Origin: Acidimicrobiia bacterium
Lineage (GTDB): Bacteria > Actinomycetota > Acidimicrobiia > Spongiisociales > Spongiisociaceae
Assembly: GCA_009838635.1 (NCBI GenBank)
Contig: VXRE01000135.1
Coordinates: 1-48,744, forward strand
DNA: 48,744 nt
Direction: 5' to 3'
In this document: one piece after another, positions 7,695 through 16,770 of the stretch
How the letters are laid out: every line of letters begins with the position of its first letter
Numbering within the stretch: position 1 is the stretch's first letter
Made by a program: the position numbers and the translations under genes
Notes under the pieces: model-generated
Databases searched by the model: none
The model's input: only the letters and a program-made list of their open reading frames with translations
What the model was told of the DNA's origin: nothing

Positions 7695-9596
7695 TCAGAG
7701 GCCCCTCACCACGATCCAGCCGACCACCACCAGCGCGCCCACCGCCAGCAGCGAGCCGTAGGTGCGCACGAACCCCGACTGGAGGGGCCGGAGCCGGGCA
7801 CCGAGCCGGCGAACCGCGATCCCCACCCCGTTGACCAGCCCGTCGATGGCGCGCTGGTCCAGGGCGCCGGCGCTCCACTCGGCGATCCGCGATCCCGGCT
7901 TGACGATCAGGTTCCCGTACACGTCATCGATCCAGTAGCCGTGCTCCCACGCCATGAGGGGCCGGCGGACCCTGCCCAGCAGGCGCTCCCGGACCTCCTC
8001 CGATGCCCGCCCGTAGACCAGGTAGGCGATGAGGATGCCCACCAGGCCGGCGGCCACCGAGACCAGCGCCAGCGCGGCCAGCAGGAAACCGTCCCCGGGG
8101 GCGTGAGCCACCGGTACGGAGTGGAACACAGGATCCAGGAAGTGCTCGAAGCTCAGCCGGAACGGGGTGTTGACGAAACCGATCACCAGCGTCAGCGCGC
8201 CCAGGATCACCAGCGGGATGGTCATGACGCGGGGCGACTCGTGCGGCTCCACCCCCTCCCCCCATCGGCCCTCACCCGAGAAGACCATGAAGTACTGGCG
8301 GGCCATGTAGAAGGCTGTCAGCAGGGCGGTCACCAGGCCCACCGCCCACAGCACGGTGTAGTACCCGCCCTTATAGAACATCACCGCCAGGATCTCGTCC
8401 TTCGACCAGAACCCGGCCAGCGGGGGGATGCCGGCTATCGACAGGGTGGCGATCAGCATGGTGGCGTGGGTGAGCGGCAGCTTCCTGCGCAGGCCACCCA
8501 TCCTGGTCATGTCCTGCCGGCCTGCCATGGCATGGATGACCGACCCGGCCCCGAGGAAGAGAAGCGCCTTGAAGACCGCGTGCGTGACGAGGTGGAACAG
8601 GCCCGCCACGTAACCTGCCACGCCGACCGCCATGAACATGTAGCCCAGCTGGCTGATGGTCGAGAAGGCCAGCACCCGCTTGATGTCGCGCTGGGCGATG
8701 GCGATGGTGGCCGCCATCAGCGCCGTGAGCGCTCCCACCGTGGCCACTACCCCACCGGCCACGTCGGACAGTCCGAAGATGGCCGCGCAGCGCGCCACCA
8801 TGTAGACACCCGCCGTGACCATGGTGGCGGCATGGATCAGGGCCGACACCGGAGTGGGGCCCTCCATGGCGTCGGGCAGCCAGACGTGAAGGGGGAGCTG
8901 GGCCGACTTACCGGCCGCACCCACCAGCAGCAGCAGGCCGATGGCGGTGGCGGTGCCGGCGCCGATCACCATTCCGGGGTCGTGGAGCACCTCCGTGTAG
9001 GAGAGGGTGCCGAACGAGAGGAAGATGATCATCAGGGCCACCATGAAACCGAAGTCCCCGATCCGGTTCACCACGAACGCCTTCTTGCCGGCCGCGGCGG
9101 CCGAGGGGCGGGTGTACCAGAAGGAGATCAGGAGGTAGGAGCAGAGGCCCACCAGCTCCCAGCCCACGAACAGGAGGGCGAAGTTGTTGGCAAGCACCAG
9201 GATCAGCATCGAGGCGATGAACAGGTTCAGGTAGGTGAAGAAGCGGCCGAACCGGGGATCGCCGTGCATGTACCCCACCGAGTAGATGTGGATGAGGGCG
9301 CCCACGCCGGTGACGACCAGGGTCATGGTGGCCGAGAGGGGATCCCACAGCAGCTCGGCCCTGGCCCCCAGGCCCGGTATCCAATCGAACAGGTGCACCA
9401 CCGCCACCGCATCTTGGGAGGCGTCGGCCGAGATGAAGAAGTCGCGGGCCGCCACTGCCGCGTAGGCGAAGGATCCGAGCACCGCCAGGATGGCCGGGCC
9501 GGCCGCGCGGGGCTCCCCGATCCGGCGTCCCAGGAAGTGGTTGAACAGGGCGCCGGCCAGCGGCAGGGCGATGACGATCCAGAGGTCGCCGGTCAC
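7695..9596 (-). CDS. nuoL: NADH-quinone oxidoreductase subunit L
   Basis: This 633-residue subunit is the largest antiporter-like complex I subunit, with the long lateral helix near its C-terminus. The start is taken as GTG at 9596 (TGDLWIVIALPLAGALFNHF), because no ATG or GTG lies between it and the nuoK stop at 9670, and the length then fits the family. The longer open frame upstream runs antisense-style through nuoK. Motifs seen: HIYSVGYMHGDPRFGRFFTY, GWELVGLCSYLLI, LPLHVWLPDAMEGPTPVSAL and the channel segment RDIKRVLAFSTISQLGYM. No strong Shine-Dalgarno is visible; translation probably depends on coupling. Confidence 0.94.
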   Translation of the reverse strand: MTGDLWIVIALPLAGALFNHFLGRRIGEPRAAGPAILAVLGSFAYAAVAARDFFISADASQDAVAVVHLFDWIPGLGARAELLWDPLSATMTLVVTGVGALIHIYSVGYMHGDPRFGRFFTYLNLFIASMLILVLANNFALLFVGWELVGLCSYLLISFWYTRPSAAAAGKKAFVVNRIGDFGFMVALMIIFLSFGTLSYTEVLHDPGMVIGAGTATAIGLLLLVGAAGKSAQLPLHVWLPDAMEGPTPVSALIHAATMVTAGVYMVARCAAIFGLSDVAGGVVATVGALTALMAATIAIAQRDIKRVLAFSTISQLGYMFMAVGVAGYVAGLFHLVTHAVFKALLFLGAGSVIHAMAGRQDMTRMGGLRRKLPLTHATMLIATLSIAGIPPLAGFWSKDEILAVMFYKGGYYTVLWAVGLVTALLTAFYMARQYFMVFSGEGRWGEGVEPHESPRVMTIPLVILGALTLVIGFVNTPFRLSFEHFLDPVFHSVPVAHAPGDGFLLAALALVSVAAGLVGILIAYLVYGRASEEVRERLLGRVRRPLMAWEHGYWIDDVYGNLIVKPGSRIAEWSAGALDQRAIDGLVNGVGIAVRRLGARLRPLQSGFVRTYGSLLAVGALVVVGWIVVRGL

Positions 9597-9669
9597 GGCG
9601 CCGCCCGCACCGACCGCCGCGCCGGAGGCCTGGAGCAGCCGGCCGGACCACCCTCTCCGCGGGCGCGGG

Positions 9670-9975
9670 TCATCCCGACAGCTCCGAGAGCTCGTCCACC
9701 GAGGCGGTTCGGCGGGATCGGAAGATCGACACGATGATGGCCAGGCCGACCGCCACCTCGGCCGCCGCCACCACCAGCACGAACAGCACGGCCATCTGCC
9801 CCCCGATGTCACCGTGGGCGCGGGCCGCCGCCACGAAGGTCAGGTTGACCGCGTTGAGCATCAACTCCACCGACATGAACATGACGAGGGCGTTGTTGCG
9901 GAGCAGCAGCCCCCCCGCCCCGATGAGGAACAGGACTGCGGCGAGGGTCATGTACCAGCCGGCGGTGACGATCAT
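9670..9975 (-). CDS. nuoK: NADH-quinone oxidoreductase subunit K
   Basis: This 101-residue, three-helix membrane subunit of complex I is the usual size. The sequence [20 protein letters not shown] carries the conserved glutamate of helix 2 ([13 protein letters not shown]), and a second glutamate lies in [11 protein letters not shown]; both belong to the proton path. The ATG at 9975 overlaps the nuoJ stop (ATGA). The continuous frame upstream to 10836 is not part of the protein. Confidence 0.95.
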   Translation of the reverse strand: MIVTAGWYMTLAAVLFLIGAGGLLLRNNALVMFMSVELMLNAVNLTFVAAARAHGDIGGQMAVLFVLVVAAAEVAVGLAIIVSIFRSRRTASVDELSELSG

Positions 9976-10568
9976 GGACCCGATCCTGACCCGGGGCCGG
10001 CGTCCCGGCGGCCGGATGCCTCGTCCTTGCGTCGCGGGCGGTAGAAGGCCAGCGCGATCGCCCCCACGGCCGCGACGATAAGCAACAGCGACGTGGCCTC
10101 GAACGGCAGCAGCCACCTCGAAGCCTCGCGGCCGGACGGCGGGCCGACCGAGATGAGGTTCTCGCCGATCTCCTCGATGGTCCCCGTGACCACCTGAGGC
10201 TCGCCCGAGGTGATGACCCAGTCGAAGTTGCCGGTGACCACCAGCGCGCCGGCCGCCACCACCACCCCCACCAGGACGATCAGCGCCACCGGTCGCTGCA
10301 CAGCCAGCTTCTCGGTGAGGTCCTCGGCCCGGTCCACGCCCACGAACATGATCACGAAGAGGAACAGGGTGATGACCGCTCCGGCGTACACGATCACCTG
10401 CACCACCGCCACGAAGTGCGCCAGGTGGACCACGTAGAAGACCGCCAGGGCGAAGAGCGTGGCCATCAGGCCCATCGCCCCGTACACGGGGTTGCGGGCC
10501 CGGACCACACCGATGGCGCCTGCCAACGCCACCGCCCCCATGAGCGCGAAGATGACCAGCTCCACCAT
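9972..10568 (-). CDS. nuoJ: NADH-quinone oxidoreductase subunit J
   Basis: This 198-residue complex I membrane subunit has five helices and a C-terminal soluble tail. The N-terminal half matches NuoJ well: [20 protein letters not shown], then [20 protein letters not shown] with the flexible pi-bulge helix region and conserved tyrosine. After the helices there is a charged, Gly/Ser-rich tail. The start ATG shares one base with the nuoI stop (TGATG) and the stop overlaps nuoK by four bases. Confidence 0.94.
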   Translation of the reverse strand: MVELVIFALMGAVALAGAIGVVRARNPVYGAMGLMATLFALAVFYVVHLAHFVAVVQVIVYAGAVITLFLFVIMFVGVDRAEDLTEKLAVQRPVALIVLVGVVVAAGALVVTGNFDWVITSGEPQVVTGTIEEIGENLISVGPPSGREASRWLLPFEATSLLLIVAAVGAIALAFYRPRRKDEASGRRDAGPGSGSGP

Positions 10569-11230
10569 CAGCCGTCAGCGTCCTCTGAGTCCGCACGGTC
10601 CTCGTCGGAAAGCTCGGACTGGCCACGCTCCGGCGGGCGGACACCCACGCCCGCCGATCCGGACCAGGCCACCCGGCCCTCGTACGAGGCCCGGCCCTGG
10701 GGCGCCGTGGCCCGCAGCCATCCGTCCGCCTTGGCCAACTCGCCGAAGTCGGCGAACCGGTCGGAGTCGAACATGTGGTTGGGTTGGCCGTCTTCGTCCA
10801 CCAGCAGCTCGGTCTTGGTGTATATGGCGTCGTCACGGTTGGTGGTCGACATCTCGAACAGCTGGGTGTGGGTGATGGCCTCGGTGGGGCAGGCCTCGAC
10901 GCACAGGCCGCAGAAGATGCAGCGCAGCATGTTGATCTCGTACACGAACCCGAAGCGCTCGCCGGGGCTCACAGGGTCGTCCGGCGGGTTGTCGGCTCCC
11001 CGGACGTAGATGCACCGGGCCGGACACGCCCCGGCGCACAGCTCGCAACCGATGCACTTCTCCATGCCGTCCTCGTAGCGGTTGAGGACGTGCCGGCCGT
11101 GGAAGCGCTGCGGTTTCTCCCGCATCACCTTCGGGTACTGGGTGGTCACCAGACCCCTGCCGGTGATCGTGGCGATGAACTGGCGGCCGGTCACCGCCAT
11201 TCCTCGCAGGAAAGCCTCTACCGGTCCCAT
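10568..11230 (-). CDS. nuoI: NADH-quinone oxidoreductase subunit I (2 x [4Fe-4S])
   Basis: This 220-residue ferredoxin-like subunit carries clusters N6a and N6b that hand electrons toward NuoB. Both cluster motifs are intact: [15 protein letters not shown] and [12 protein letters not shown]. The first ~45 residues hold the amphipathic membrane-contact segment ([20 protein letters not shown]). The C-terminal ~60 residues are an acidic, Gly/Ser/Glu-rich tail longer than in E. coli NuoI. It starts one base after the nuoH stop. Confidence 0.96.
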   Translation of the reverse strand: MGPVEAFLRGMAVTGRQFIATITGRGLVTTQYPKVMREKPQRFHGRHVLNRYEDGMEKCIGCELCAGACPARCIYVRGADNPPDDPVSPGERFGFVYEINMLRCIFCGLCVEACPTEAITHTQLFEMSTTNRDDAIYTKTELLVDEDGQPNHMFDSDRFADFGELAKADGWLRATAPQGRASYEGRVAWSGSAGVGVRPPERGQSELSDEDRADSEDADG

Positions 11231-11231
11231 A

Positions 11232-12317
11232 TCACCCCCATGGAAGCCCGAACTGGCGGACAGCCATCGCTCCCCCGATGAAGAACAGCCACACCAGCGA
11301 GGCCGGTATGAGCCGTTTCCAGCCGAGGGTCATCAGCTGGTCGTAACGGAGGCGCGGGAGCGTGGCCCGCAGCCATACGAAAATGAACAGGAACACCACC
11401 ACCTTCAAGAAGAACCAGACGGTCGGGAGGACGGCACTCACCAGCAGCGGCACCGAGCCGTCCCAGGTGGGCCCGGCCCAGCCCCCCAGGAACAGGGTCA
11501 CGGCCAGGCCCGACATGGTGAAGATGTTGATGTACTCGGCCAGGAAGAACAGCGCGAAGCGCAACCCGGAGTACTCCGTGTGGAACCCGCCCACGATCTC
11601 CTGCTCCGCCTCGACCAGGTCGAAGGGCGCCCGATTGGTCTCGGCAACCGCGGCGATGAAGAAGATCAGGAAGGAGGGAGCGAGAACGATCACGTTCCAG
11701 GCCGGGAGGGCGATCGCCCTGTCGAAGAAGGTCAGGCTCCCCGACTGGGCGGTCACGATCTCGGAGAGCTGGAGCGAGCCGGTGAAGAGCACCACCGGCA
11801 CCAGCGACAGGCCCATGGCCGCCTCGTAGGAGATGGCCTGGGCAGTGGCCCGCACCCCGCCGAGCAAGGGGTACTTGGAGCCCGAGGACCAGCCGGCCAG
11901 CACCACCGCGTAGACGGCCACAGACGACATGGCCAGCACGTAGAGCAGCCCGATGTTGAGGTCGGCGCCCTGGATGGGGATGAGCCGGTCCTCACCGCCC
12001 AGGTTGATCCGGACGGGACGGCCGAATGGCACCACCATGAACATCAGGAAGGCGGGGACGGCAGCCAGCATGGGCGCGGCCAGGTAGAGGCCGAGCTCGA
12101 CCTTGCGGGGCGTCACCTGCTCCTTGAAGAACAGCTTCACACCGTCCGCCACGGTCTGGAGGATCCCGAACGGACCGGCCCGGTCAGGGCCGACCCGGTT
12201 CTGCATGTCGGCCACCACCTTGCGCTCGAACCAGATGAGGAGGATGGTCACGACCTGGAGCAGCCCGAAGATGACCACCACGCGCAGCGCTACCAGACCC
12301 AGATCGATCCAGTCCAT
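11232..12317 (-). CDS. nuoH: NADH-quinone oxidoreductase subunit H
   Basis: This 361-residue membrane subunit of complex I lines the quinone-binding chamber at the junction of arm and membrane. Clear family motifs: [20 protein letters not shown], the loop [40 protein letters not shown] and [17 protein letters not shown]. The ATG at 12317 shares a base with the nuoG stop. Confidence 0.96.
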   Translation of the reverse strand: MDWIDLGLVALRVVVIFGLLQVVTILLIWFERKVVADMQNRVGPDRAGPFGILQTVADGVKLFFKEQVTPRKVELGLYLAAPMLAAVPAFLMFMVVPFGRPVRINLGGEDRLIPIQGADLNIGLLYVLAMSSVAVYAVVLAGWSSGSKYPLLGGVRATAQAISYEAAMGLSLVPVVLFTGSLQLSEIVTAQSGSLTFFDRAIALPAWNVIVLAPSFLIFFIAAVAETNRAPFDLVEAEQEIVGGFHTEYSGLRFALFFLAEYINIFTMSGLAVTLFLGGWAGPTWDGSVPLLVSAVLPTVWFFLKVVVFLFIFVWLRATLPRLRYDQLMTLGWKRLIPASLVWLFFIGGAMAVRQFGLPWG

Positions 12318-14752
12318 CAGGACGGCTCCCTCACCGAGACGCTGACGCCGAGCGAGTTGTCCACAGCTCCCATGCCGGGCTGGTTGAAGGGAATGTAGAC
12401 CGAGCCCTCCGCCAGGCTCTGATCGATCCGCGCCGGCAACCGCACCGTCTGGCCGCCGATCCGGACCACCACCTCGTCGCCCTCCGCTACCGCCAGCGAG
12501 GCGGCGTGGGCAGGGGTCAGGTAGGCGCCCGCCCCGGGCGCCAGGGGCGCCAGGGAGGGGCAGGGCCGCAACAGCACGCCGTCGTCATAGAGGGTGCGGG
12601 CCAGATGGAGAGTGTGGCCGTCGAGCCGGCCGTTGAGCTCCTGGTGACGGGGCTCGTGGACGAACGGCTGGTCGGCGGGGTCAATCGGGGCCACCTCGCC
12701 TTCCCGCGCATCCCACTCGAGGTGGTCCCAGGTAATGCCGGCGTAGGCAGGCGCCAGCCGGGAGACCTCGTCGGCGATATCCCGCTCGGAGCCCAGGTCG
12801 AGCGGGCGGCCGAGGCGACCAGCCAGATCGTCCAGGACCGACCAGTCGGCTCGCGCCTGTCCGGGCCCGGGCACCAACCGGTTGACCATCTGGACCCGAC
12901 CCTCCAGGTTGGTCACCGTGCCCTTCTTCTCCCCGAAGCCCAGAGCGGGGAGCACCACATCGGCCCGGCGGGAGGAGTCGGTGAGGAAGAGGTCCATCGC
13001 CACCACGAAGCCTGCTCCCGACAGGGCGGCGGATCCGTCGAAGCCCACCAGGTCGCGGACCGGATCGGCGCCGTACAGGAGGAGCACCTCGATCTCCCCT
13101 GCGCCGCAGGCGGCCGCTATCCCTACGGCATCGAGGCCGGGACCCGGCGGAATGGCGCCCCAGGCATCGACCAGGGGTCCCGCCGCGCCCTCGACCGGTA
13201 GGCGGCCCGGGAGCAGGTCGGGGGCCACCCCCATGTCGAACGCTCCGAACGTGTTGCCGCGGTGGACCAGCGGGAGCATGGACGCGTCGAGGGACCGGGC
13301 GAACGCTGCCACCGACTCGGCCAGGCGGGGATCCTCGGCCAGCCCGGGACGCCCCACCAGCGCTACCAGGGGACCCCGGTCCAGCGCCTCCCGCACGGCC
13401 TGGAACTCCCCGCTGCCGGCCTTCAGCTGCTCCAGGAGCTGCGCACCCTCCCCGGGCCGGTAGGTCAGCTTGTGGTCGGCCCGGTCGTCCAGCCCCGTCC
13501 GGCGGGGATGGACCACGATCAGCGTGGCGCCCAATTCCTGGGCGGCGCGCCGGACCCGCAGGTAGAGGATGGGGTGGGTCTCCTTGAGGTCGGGACCCCA
13601 CAACAGGATGGTCCGGGCGGTCTCGAGGTCATCGATCCGGCCCCGACCTGCCAGTCCGGTGAGAAAACGGGCGGGGAGGCCGTCGCCGAGCCCGGCGTCG
13701 AGGTGGTTGGACCCCACCGCCACCCGCATGAACTTGGACAGAGCGTAGGCGTCCTCGTTGGTGCCCCGAGCCCCACCCAATGCCGCCACTGACGCACCGC
13801 CGCCGTTCGTGATCGCCGCCCGGAGCCGCTCCGACACCAGATCGAGGGCTTCGCCCCACCCGGCATCGCGGAAGCCGTCGCCGTCCTTGATCAGCGGGGT
13901 GCGGAGCCGCTCCGGAGAACCGATGAACTCGAAGCCGAAACGCTCCTTGTCGGACAGCCATCCCTGGTTTGTGGCGTCGATGTCGAGACCCAGGAAGCGG
14001 AGCACGCGGTTCTGGGACACGTGTACCGAGATACCGGCGCCCTCGGTGTGCACGGTCCCGGTGCTCTCACCGACGGTGAGGTCCCACGGCCGGGCCCGGA
14101 AGCGGTAGGGAACGGCGGTCAGAGCCCCCACCGGGCAGATCTCCACGGTGTTGCCGGAGAAGTAGGAATTGAACGGCTCGTCCGGGAAGGTGAGTACCTG
14201 GGTATGGCCGCTGCGGCCCTGGAACTCGATCAGCGGATCCCCGGAGATCTCATCCGAGAACCTGGTGCAGCGGGCGCAGAGGATGCAGCGTTCCCGGTCG
14301 AGCAGGACCAGGTCGCTGATCGGCACCGGCTTGGCGAAATGGCGCTTCTCCTCGACGAAACGGCTCTCTCCGGGTCCGTAGGACATGGTCTGGTCCTGGA
14401 GCGGGCACTCACCGCCCTTGTCGCACACCGGACAGTCGAGCGGATGGTTGGCCAGGAGGAACTCGAGCACTCCTTCCTGAGCCTTCTTGGCAGGGGCCGA
14501 CTCGGTGTAAGCCACCATCCCGTCGTTGACCGGCTGCACGCACGAGGGAACGATGATCCTGCCCCGGGGGGTCTCGATCTCGACCAGGCACATCCGGCAC
14601 ATTCCCACCGGGTTCATCCGTGGGTGCCAGCAGAAGCGCGGGATGTAGACGCCGTTGTCCTCGGCAGCCTTGATCAGCAGCTCTCCGGCGGGCGCCTCCA
14701 CCTCAACGCCGTCGATCGTCAGGCCGACCATCGTCCGGTCGTCCCCGCTCAT
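12317..14752 (-). CDS. nuoG: NADH-quinone oxidoreductase subunit G
   Basis: This 811-residue iron-sulfur subunit of the NADH-oxidising arm starts at ATG 14752 (MSGDDRTMVGLTIDGVEVEA), overlapping the nuoEF stop by ATGA. The open frame upstream is shadow. The N-terminal ferredoxin fold has C-WHPRMNPVGM-C-RM-C for [2Fe-2S]. The H-x3-C-x2-C-x5-C motif is HPLDCPVCDKGGEC, and CILCARC plus VEICPVGAL supply the 4Fe-4S clusters. The remaining ~550 residues are a molybdopterin-oxidoreductase-like domain, which in complex I is structural. It is longer than minimal NuoG proteins, as usual in Actinomycetota. Confidence 0.95.
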   Translation of the reverse strand: MSGDDRTMVGLTIDGVEVEAPAGELLIKAAEDNGVYIPRFCWHPRMNPVGMCRMCLVEIETPRGRIIVPSCVQPVNDGMVAYTESAPAKKAQEGVLEFLLANHPLDCPVCDKGGECPLQDQTMSYGPGESRFVEEKRHFAKPVPISDLVLLDRERCILCARCTRFSDEISGDPLIEFQGRSGHTQVLTFPDEPFNSYFSGNTVEICPVGALTAVPYRFRARPWDLTVGESTGTVHTEGAGISVHVSQNRVLRFLGLDIDATNQGWLSDKERFGFEFIGSPERLRTPLIKDGDGFRDAGWGEALDLVSERLRAAITNGGGASVAALGGARGTNEDAYALSKFMRVAVGSNHLDAGLGDGLPARFLTGLAGRGRIDDLETARTILLWGPDLKETHPILYLRVRRAAQELGATLIVVHPRRTGLDDRADHKLTYRPGEGAQLLEQLKAGSGEFQAVREALDRGPLVALVGRPGLAEDPRLAESVAAFARSLDASMLPLVHRGNTFGAFDMGVAPDLLPGRLPVEGAAGPLVDAWGAIPPGPGLDAVGIAAACGAGEIEVLLLYGADPVRDLVGFDGSAALSGAGFVVAMDLFLTDSSRRADVVLPALGFGEKKGTVTNLEGRVQMVNRLVPGPGQARADWSVLDDLAGRLGRPLDLGSERDIADEVSRLAPAYAGITWDHLEWDAREGEVAPIDPADQPFVHEPRHQELNGRLDGHTLHLARTLYDDGVLLRPCPSLAPLAPGAGAYLTPAHAASLAVAEGDEVVVRIGGQTVRLPARIDQSLAEGSVYIPFNQPGMGAVDNSLGVSVSVREPS

Positions 14753-16764
14753 CTCACGCCACCGATCGACACGGGCACCAGGTTGGCCTGCGCCAGCAGG
14801 TCGGCCTGCGCCAGGTAACTGTCCACCTCGTCGCGGAAGTACTGGAGGAGGGACACGACCGGAGAGACCGCCGAGGGCCCGAGCGGGCAGATGGTGGTCA
14901 TGGCGGGGGGCCATTGGAGCCCGGGCGAGATGTTGTCGGACACGTCCAGCAGCAGGTCGGCGTCCACCGGGCGGCCTTGGCGGTCCATGATGCGCCGCAG
15001 GATCAGGTCGATCCAGACGGTTCCCTCGCGGCACGGGGTGCACTGCCCGCAGGACTCGTGGGCGAAGAACCGCACCAGGCGTTCGGCGGCCGCCACCATG
15101 TCGGTGGTGTGGTCCATCACGATGACCGCTCCGGAGCCGGTCATCGATCCGTTCCCGTCGATCGCCTCCTTGGTCACCTCGGTATCGAGGTGAAGCTCGG
15201 GGACGAACCAGGGAGCGGAGGCCCCGCCCGGCACCCAGGCCTTGAGCCGGTTGCCGTCGCGGATGCCACCCGCCAGGTCGAAGATCAGCTCCCGCCAGGT
15301 CAGACCCTCCACGATCTCGTAGTTGCCCGGACGGTTGACATGGCCGGAGATGGAGCACATCCGCTTGCCGGGCGAGCCTCCGGGGCCGATGGCGGCATAG
15401 GCGGCGCCGCCCTCCATGATGATCCAGGGAACGTTGGACAGGGTCTCCACGTTGTTCACGATGGTGGGCATCATGTAGAGCCCCTTGGCGGCGGGGAAGT
15501 AGGGCGGCTTGATCCGGGGCTCGCCCCGCTTGCCCTCCAGGCTGTTGAGCAGGGCGGTCTCCTCCCCGCAGATGTAGGCGCCGGCGCCCAGGTGGACGGT
15601 CAGCTCGAGGTCGTAACCGGATCCGAGAATGTCCCGGCCGAGATACCCGGCCCGGTAGGCCTCCTCGACCGCGGCCTCTACCCGCCGGGCAGCCTTCGGG
15701 TACTCGCCCCGGATGTACACGAAGGCGTGGTTCACGTCGGTCGCGTAGGAGGAGATCACGATGCCCTCGATCATCTGGTGCGGATCACGCTCCATGAGCT
15801 GGCGGTCCTTGAAGGTGCCGGGCTCCGACTCGTCGGCGTTGACAACCAGGTAGGACGGGCGGGCCGGCGCCAGGAAACTCCACTTGACACCGGCCGGGAA
15901 CCCGGCCCCGCCCCGGCCCCGCAACATGGAGGCCTTGATGTCGTCGGTGATCTCGGCAGGGGTCATGCCCGGGTCGCCGAGCACCCTGCGGAGCGCGGAG
16001 TAACCCCCGGTGGCCTCGTAGGTGGACAGCGCGTGGCTGTCGAGCGGGTGGCGGTTCATCCGGTCGGTGAGGATCATCGGGATCTCGCCGTTCCCCACCG
16101 TGCTCGACGTGTCCAGGTCGGGAACGTGGCCGTTGGACGGAACCGCCGTTCCCAGGGACGCGCAGGCCGGGACAGGTCCGGCGACACCCGCCGGTTCGGG
16201 TATGGCCCAGGGGAACGCAGTCCGCCCGCCGAACCTGTCCTGGAGCTCGTCGCCGGTCACCGCGTCGGGCTCCTCGGACCGGAGCCACCGCACCATCTCC
16301 CTCGCCTTGGCGGGCGTGACCCCCTCCACGAACTCGTAGTTGACCTGGACCGCGGGAGCCCCTCCGCAGGCGCCGATGCACTCGACGTGCTCGGGGGTGA
16401 TCGCTCCGTCGCGGTCGGTGTGGCCGGACGGGACCCCGGCCTCGGACTCGACCGCATGGAGCACCGCGTCGGCGCCGTCGAGCCAGCACGAGATGGAAGT
16501 GCAGACCGACACCAGGTACTTGCCGACCCGGTCCCGCTTGTACATCGTGTAGAAGCTGGCCACCGCCACCACCTGGGCGGGGGTCACACCCACCAACTCC
16601 GCCACCCGGCGCATGCCGTCCTCGGTGAGCCGGTCCGCGCCCCGGTCCAGATCCTCCTTCATGGCGATGTAGAGAAGAGGCATGATCGCGGAGCGGCGCC
16701 GGGGGTAGCCGGCGATGACCTGCCGGGCCCGTTCCTCGGCGGCTTCCGACCAGGCGTACGTCAT
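14749..16764 (-). CDS. nuoEF: Fused NADH-quinone oxidoreductase subunits E and F
   Basis: One uninterrupted 671-residue frame contains both NADH-dehydrogenase-module subunits. Residues 1-~180 are NuoE, a thioredoxin-like [2Fe-2S] N1a domain with Cys88, Cys93, Cys129 and Cys133 (VCTSISC and CIGAC). Residues ~185-229 form a Pro/Gly/Ser/Thr-rich linker. From Met230 (MILTDRMNRHPL) to the end is a full NuoF: the NADH/FMN-binding region (RGRGGAGFPAG; NADESEPGTFKDR) and the N3 [4Fe-4S] ligands Cys572, Cys575, Cys578 and Cys626. The E part has no stop of its own. An internal start at 16077, with GGCGAG a few bases upstream, could also give free NuoF. It lies between nuoD (6-base gap) and nuoG (ATGA overlap). 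Confidence 0.92.
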   Translation of the reverse strand: MTYAWSEAAEERARQVIAGYPRRRSAIMPLLYIAMKEDLDRGADRLTEDGMRRVAELVGVTPAQVVAVASFYTMYKRDRVGKYLVSVCTSISCWLDGADAVLHAVESEAGVPSGHTDRDGAITPEHVECIGACGGAPAVQVNYEFVEGVTPAKAREMVRWLRSEEPDAVTGDELQDRFGGRTAFPWAIPEPAGVAGPVPACASLGTAVPSNGHVPDLDTSSTVGNGEIPMILTDRMNRHPLDSHALSTYEATGGYSALRRVLGDPGMTPAEITDDIKASMLRGRGGAGFPAGVKWSFLAPARPSYLVVNADESEPGTFKDRQLMERDPHQMIEGIVISSYATDVNHAFVYIRGEYPKAARRVEAAVEEAYRAGYLGRDILGSGYDLELTVHLGAGAYICGEETALLNSLEGKRGEPRIKPPYFPAAKGLYMMPTIVNNVETLSNVPWIIMEGGAAYAAIGPGGSPGKRMCSISGHVNRPGNYEIVEGLTWRELIFDLAGGIRDGNRLKAWVPGGASAPWFVPELHLDTEVTKEAIDGNGSMTGSGAVIVMDHTTDMVAAAERLVRFFAHESCGQCTPCREGTVWIDLILRRIMDRQGRPVDADLLLDVSDNISPGLQWPPAMTTICPLGPSAVSPVVSLLQYFRDEVDSYLAQADLLAQANLVPVSIGGVR

Positions 16765-16770
16765 CTCCGC

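Noticed and set aside
7416-9737. 773-residue open frame on the plus strand
   Set aside because: Antisense to nuoL and nuoM. The composition is low-complexity (Gln, His, Arg, Gly) and the opposite strand has clear NuoL motifs.
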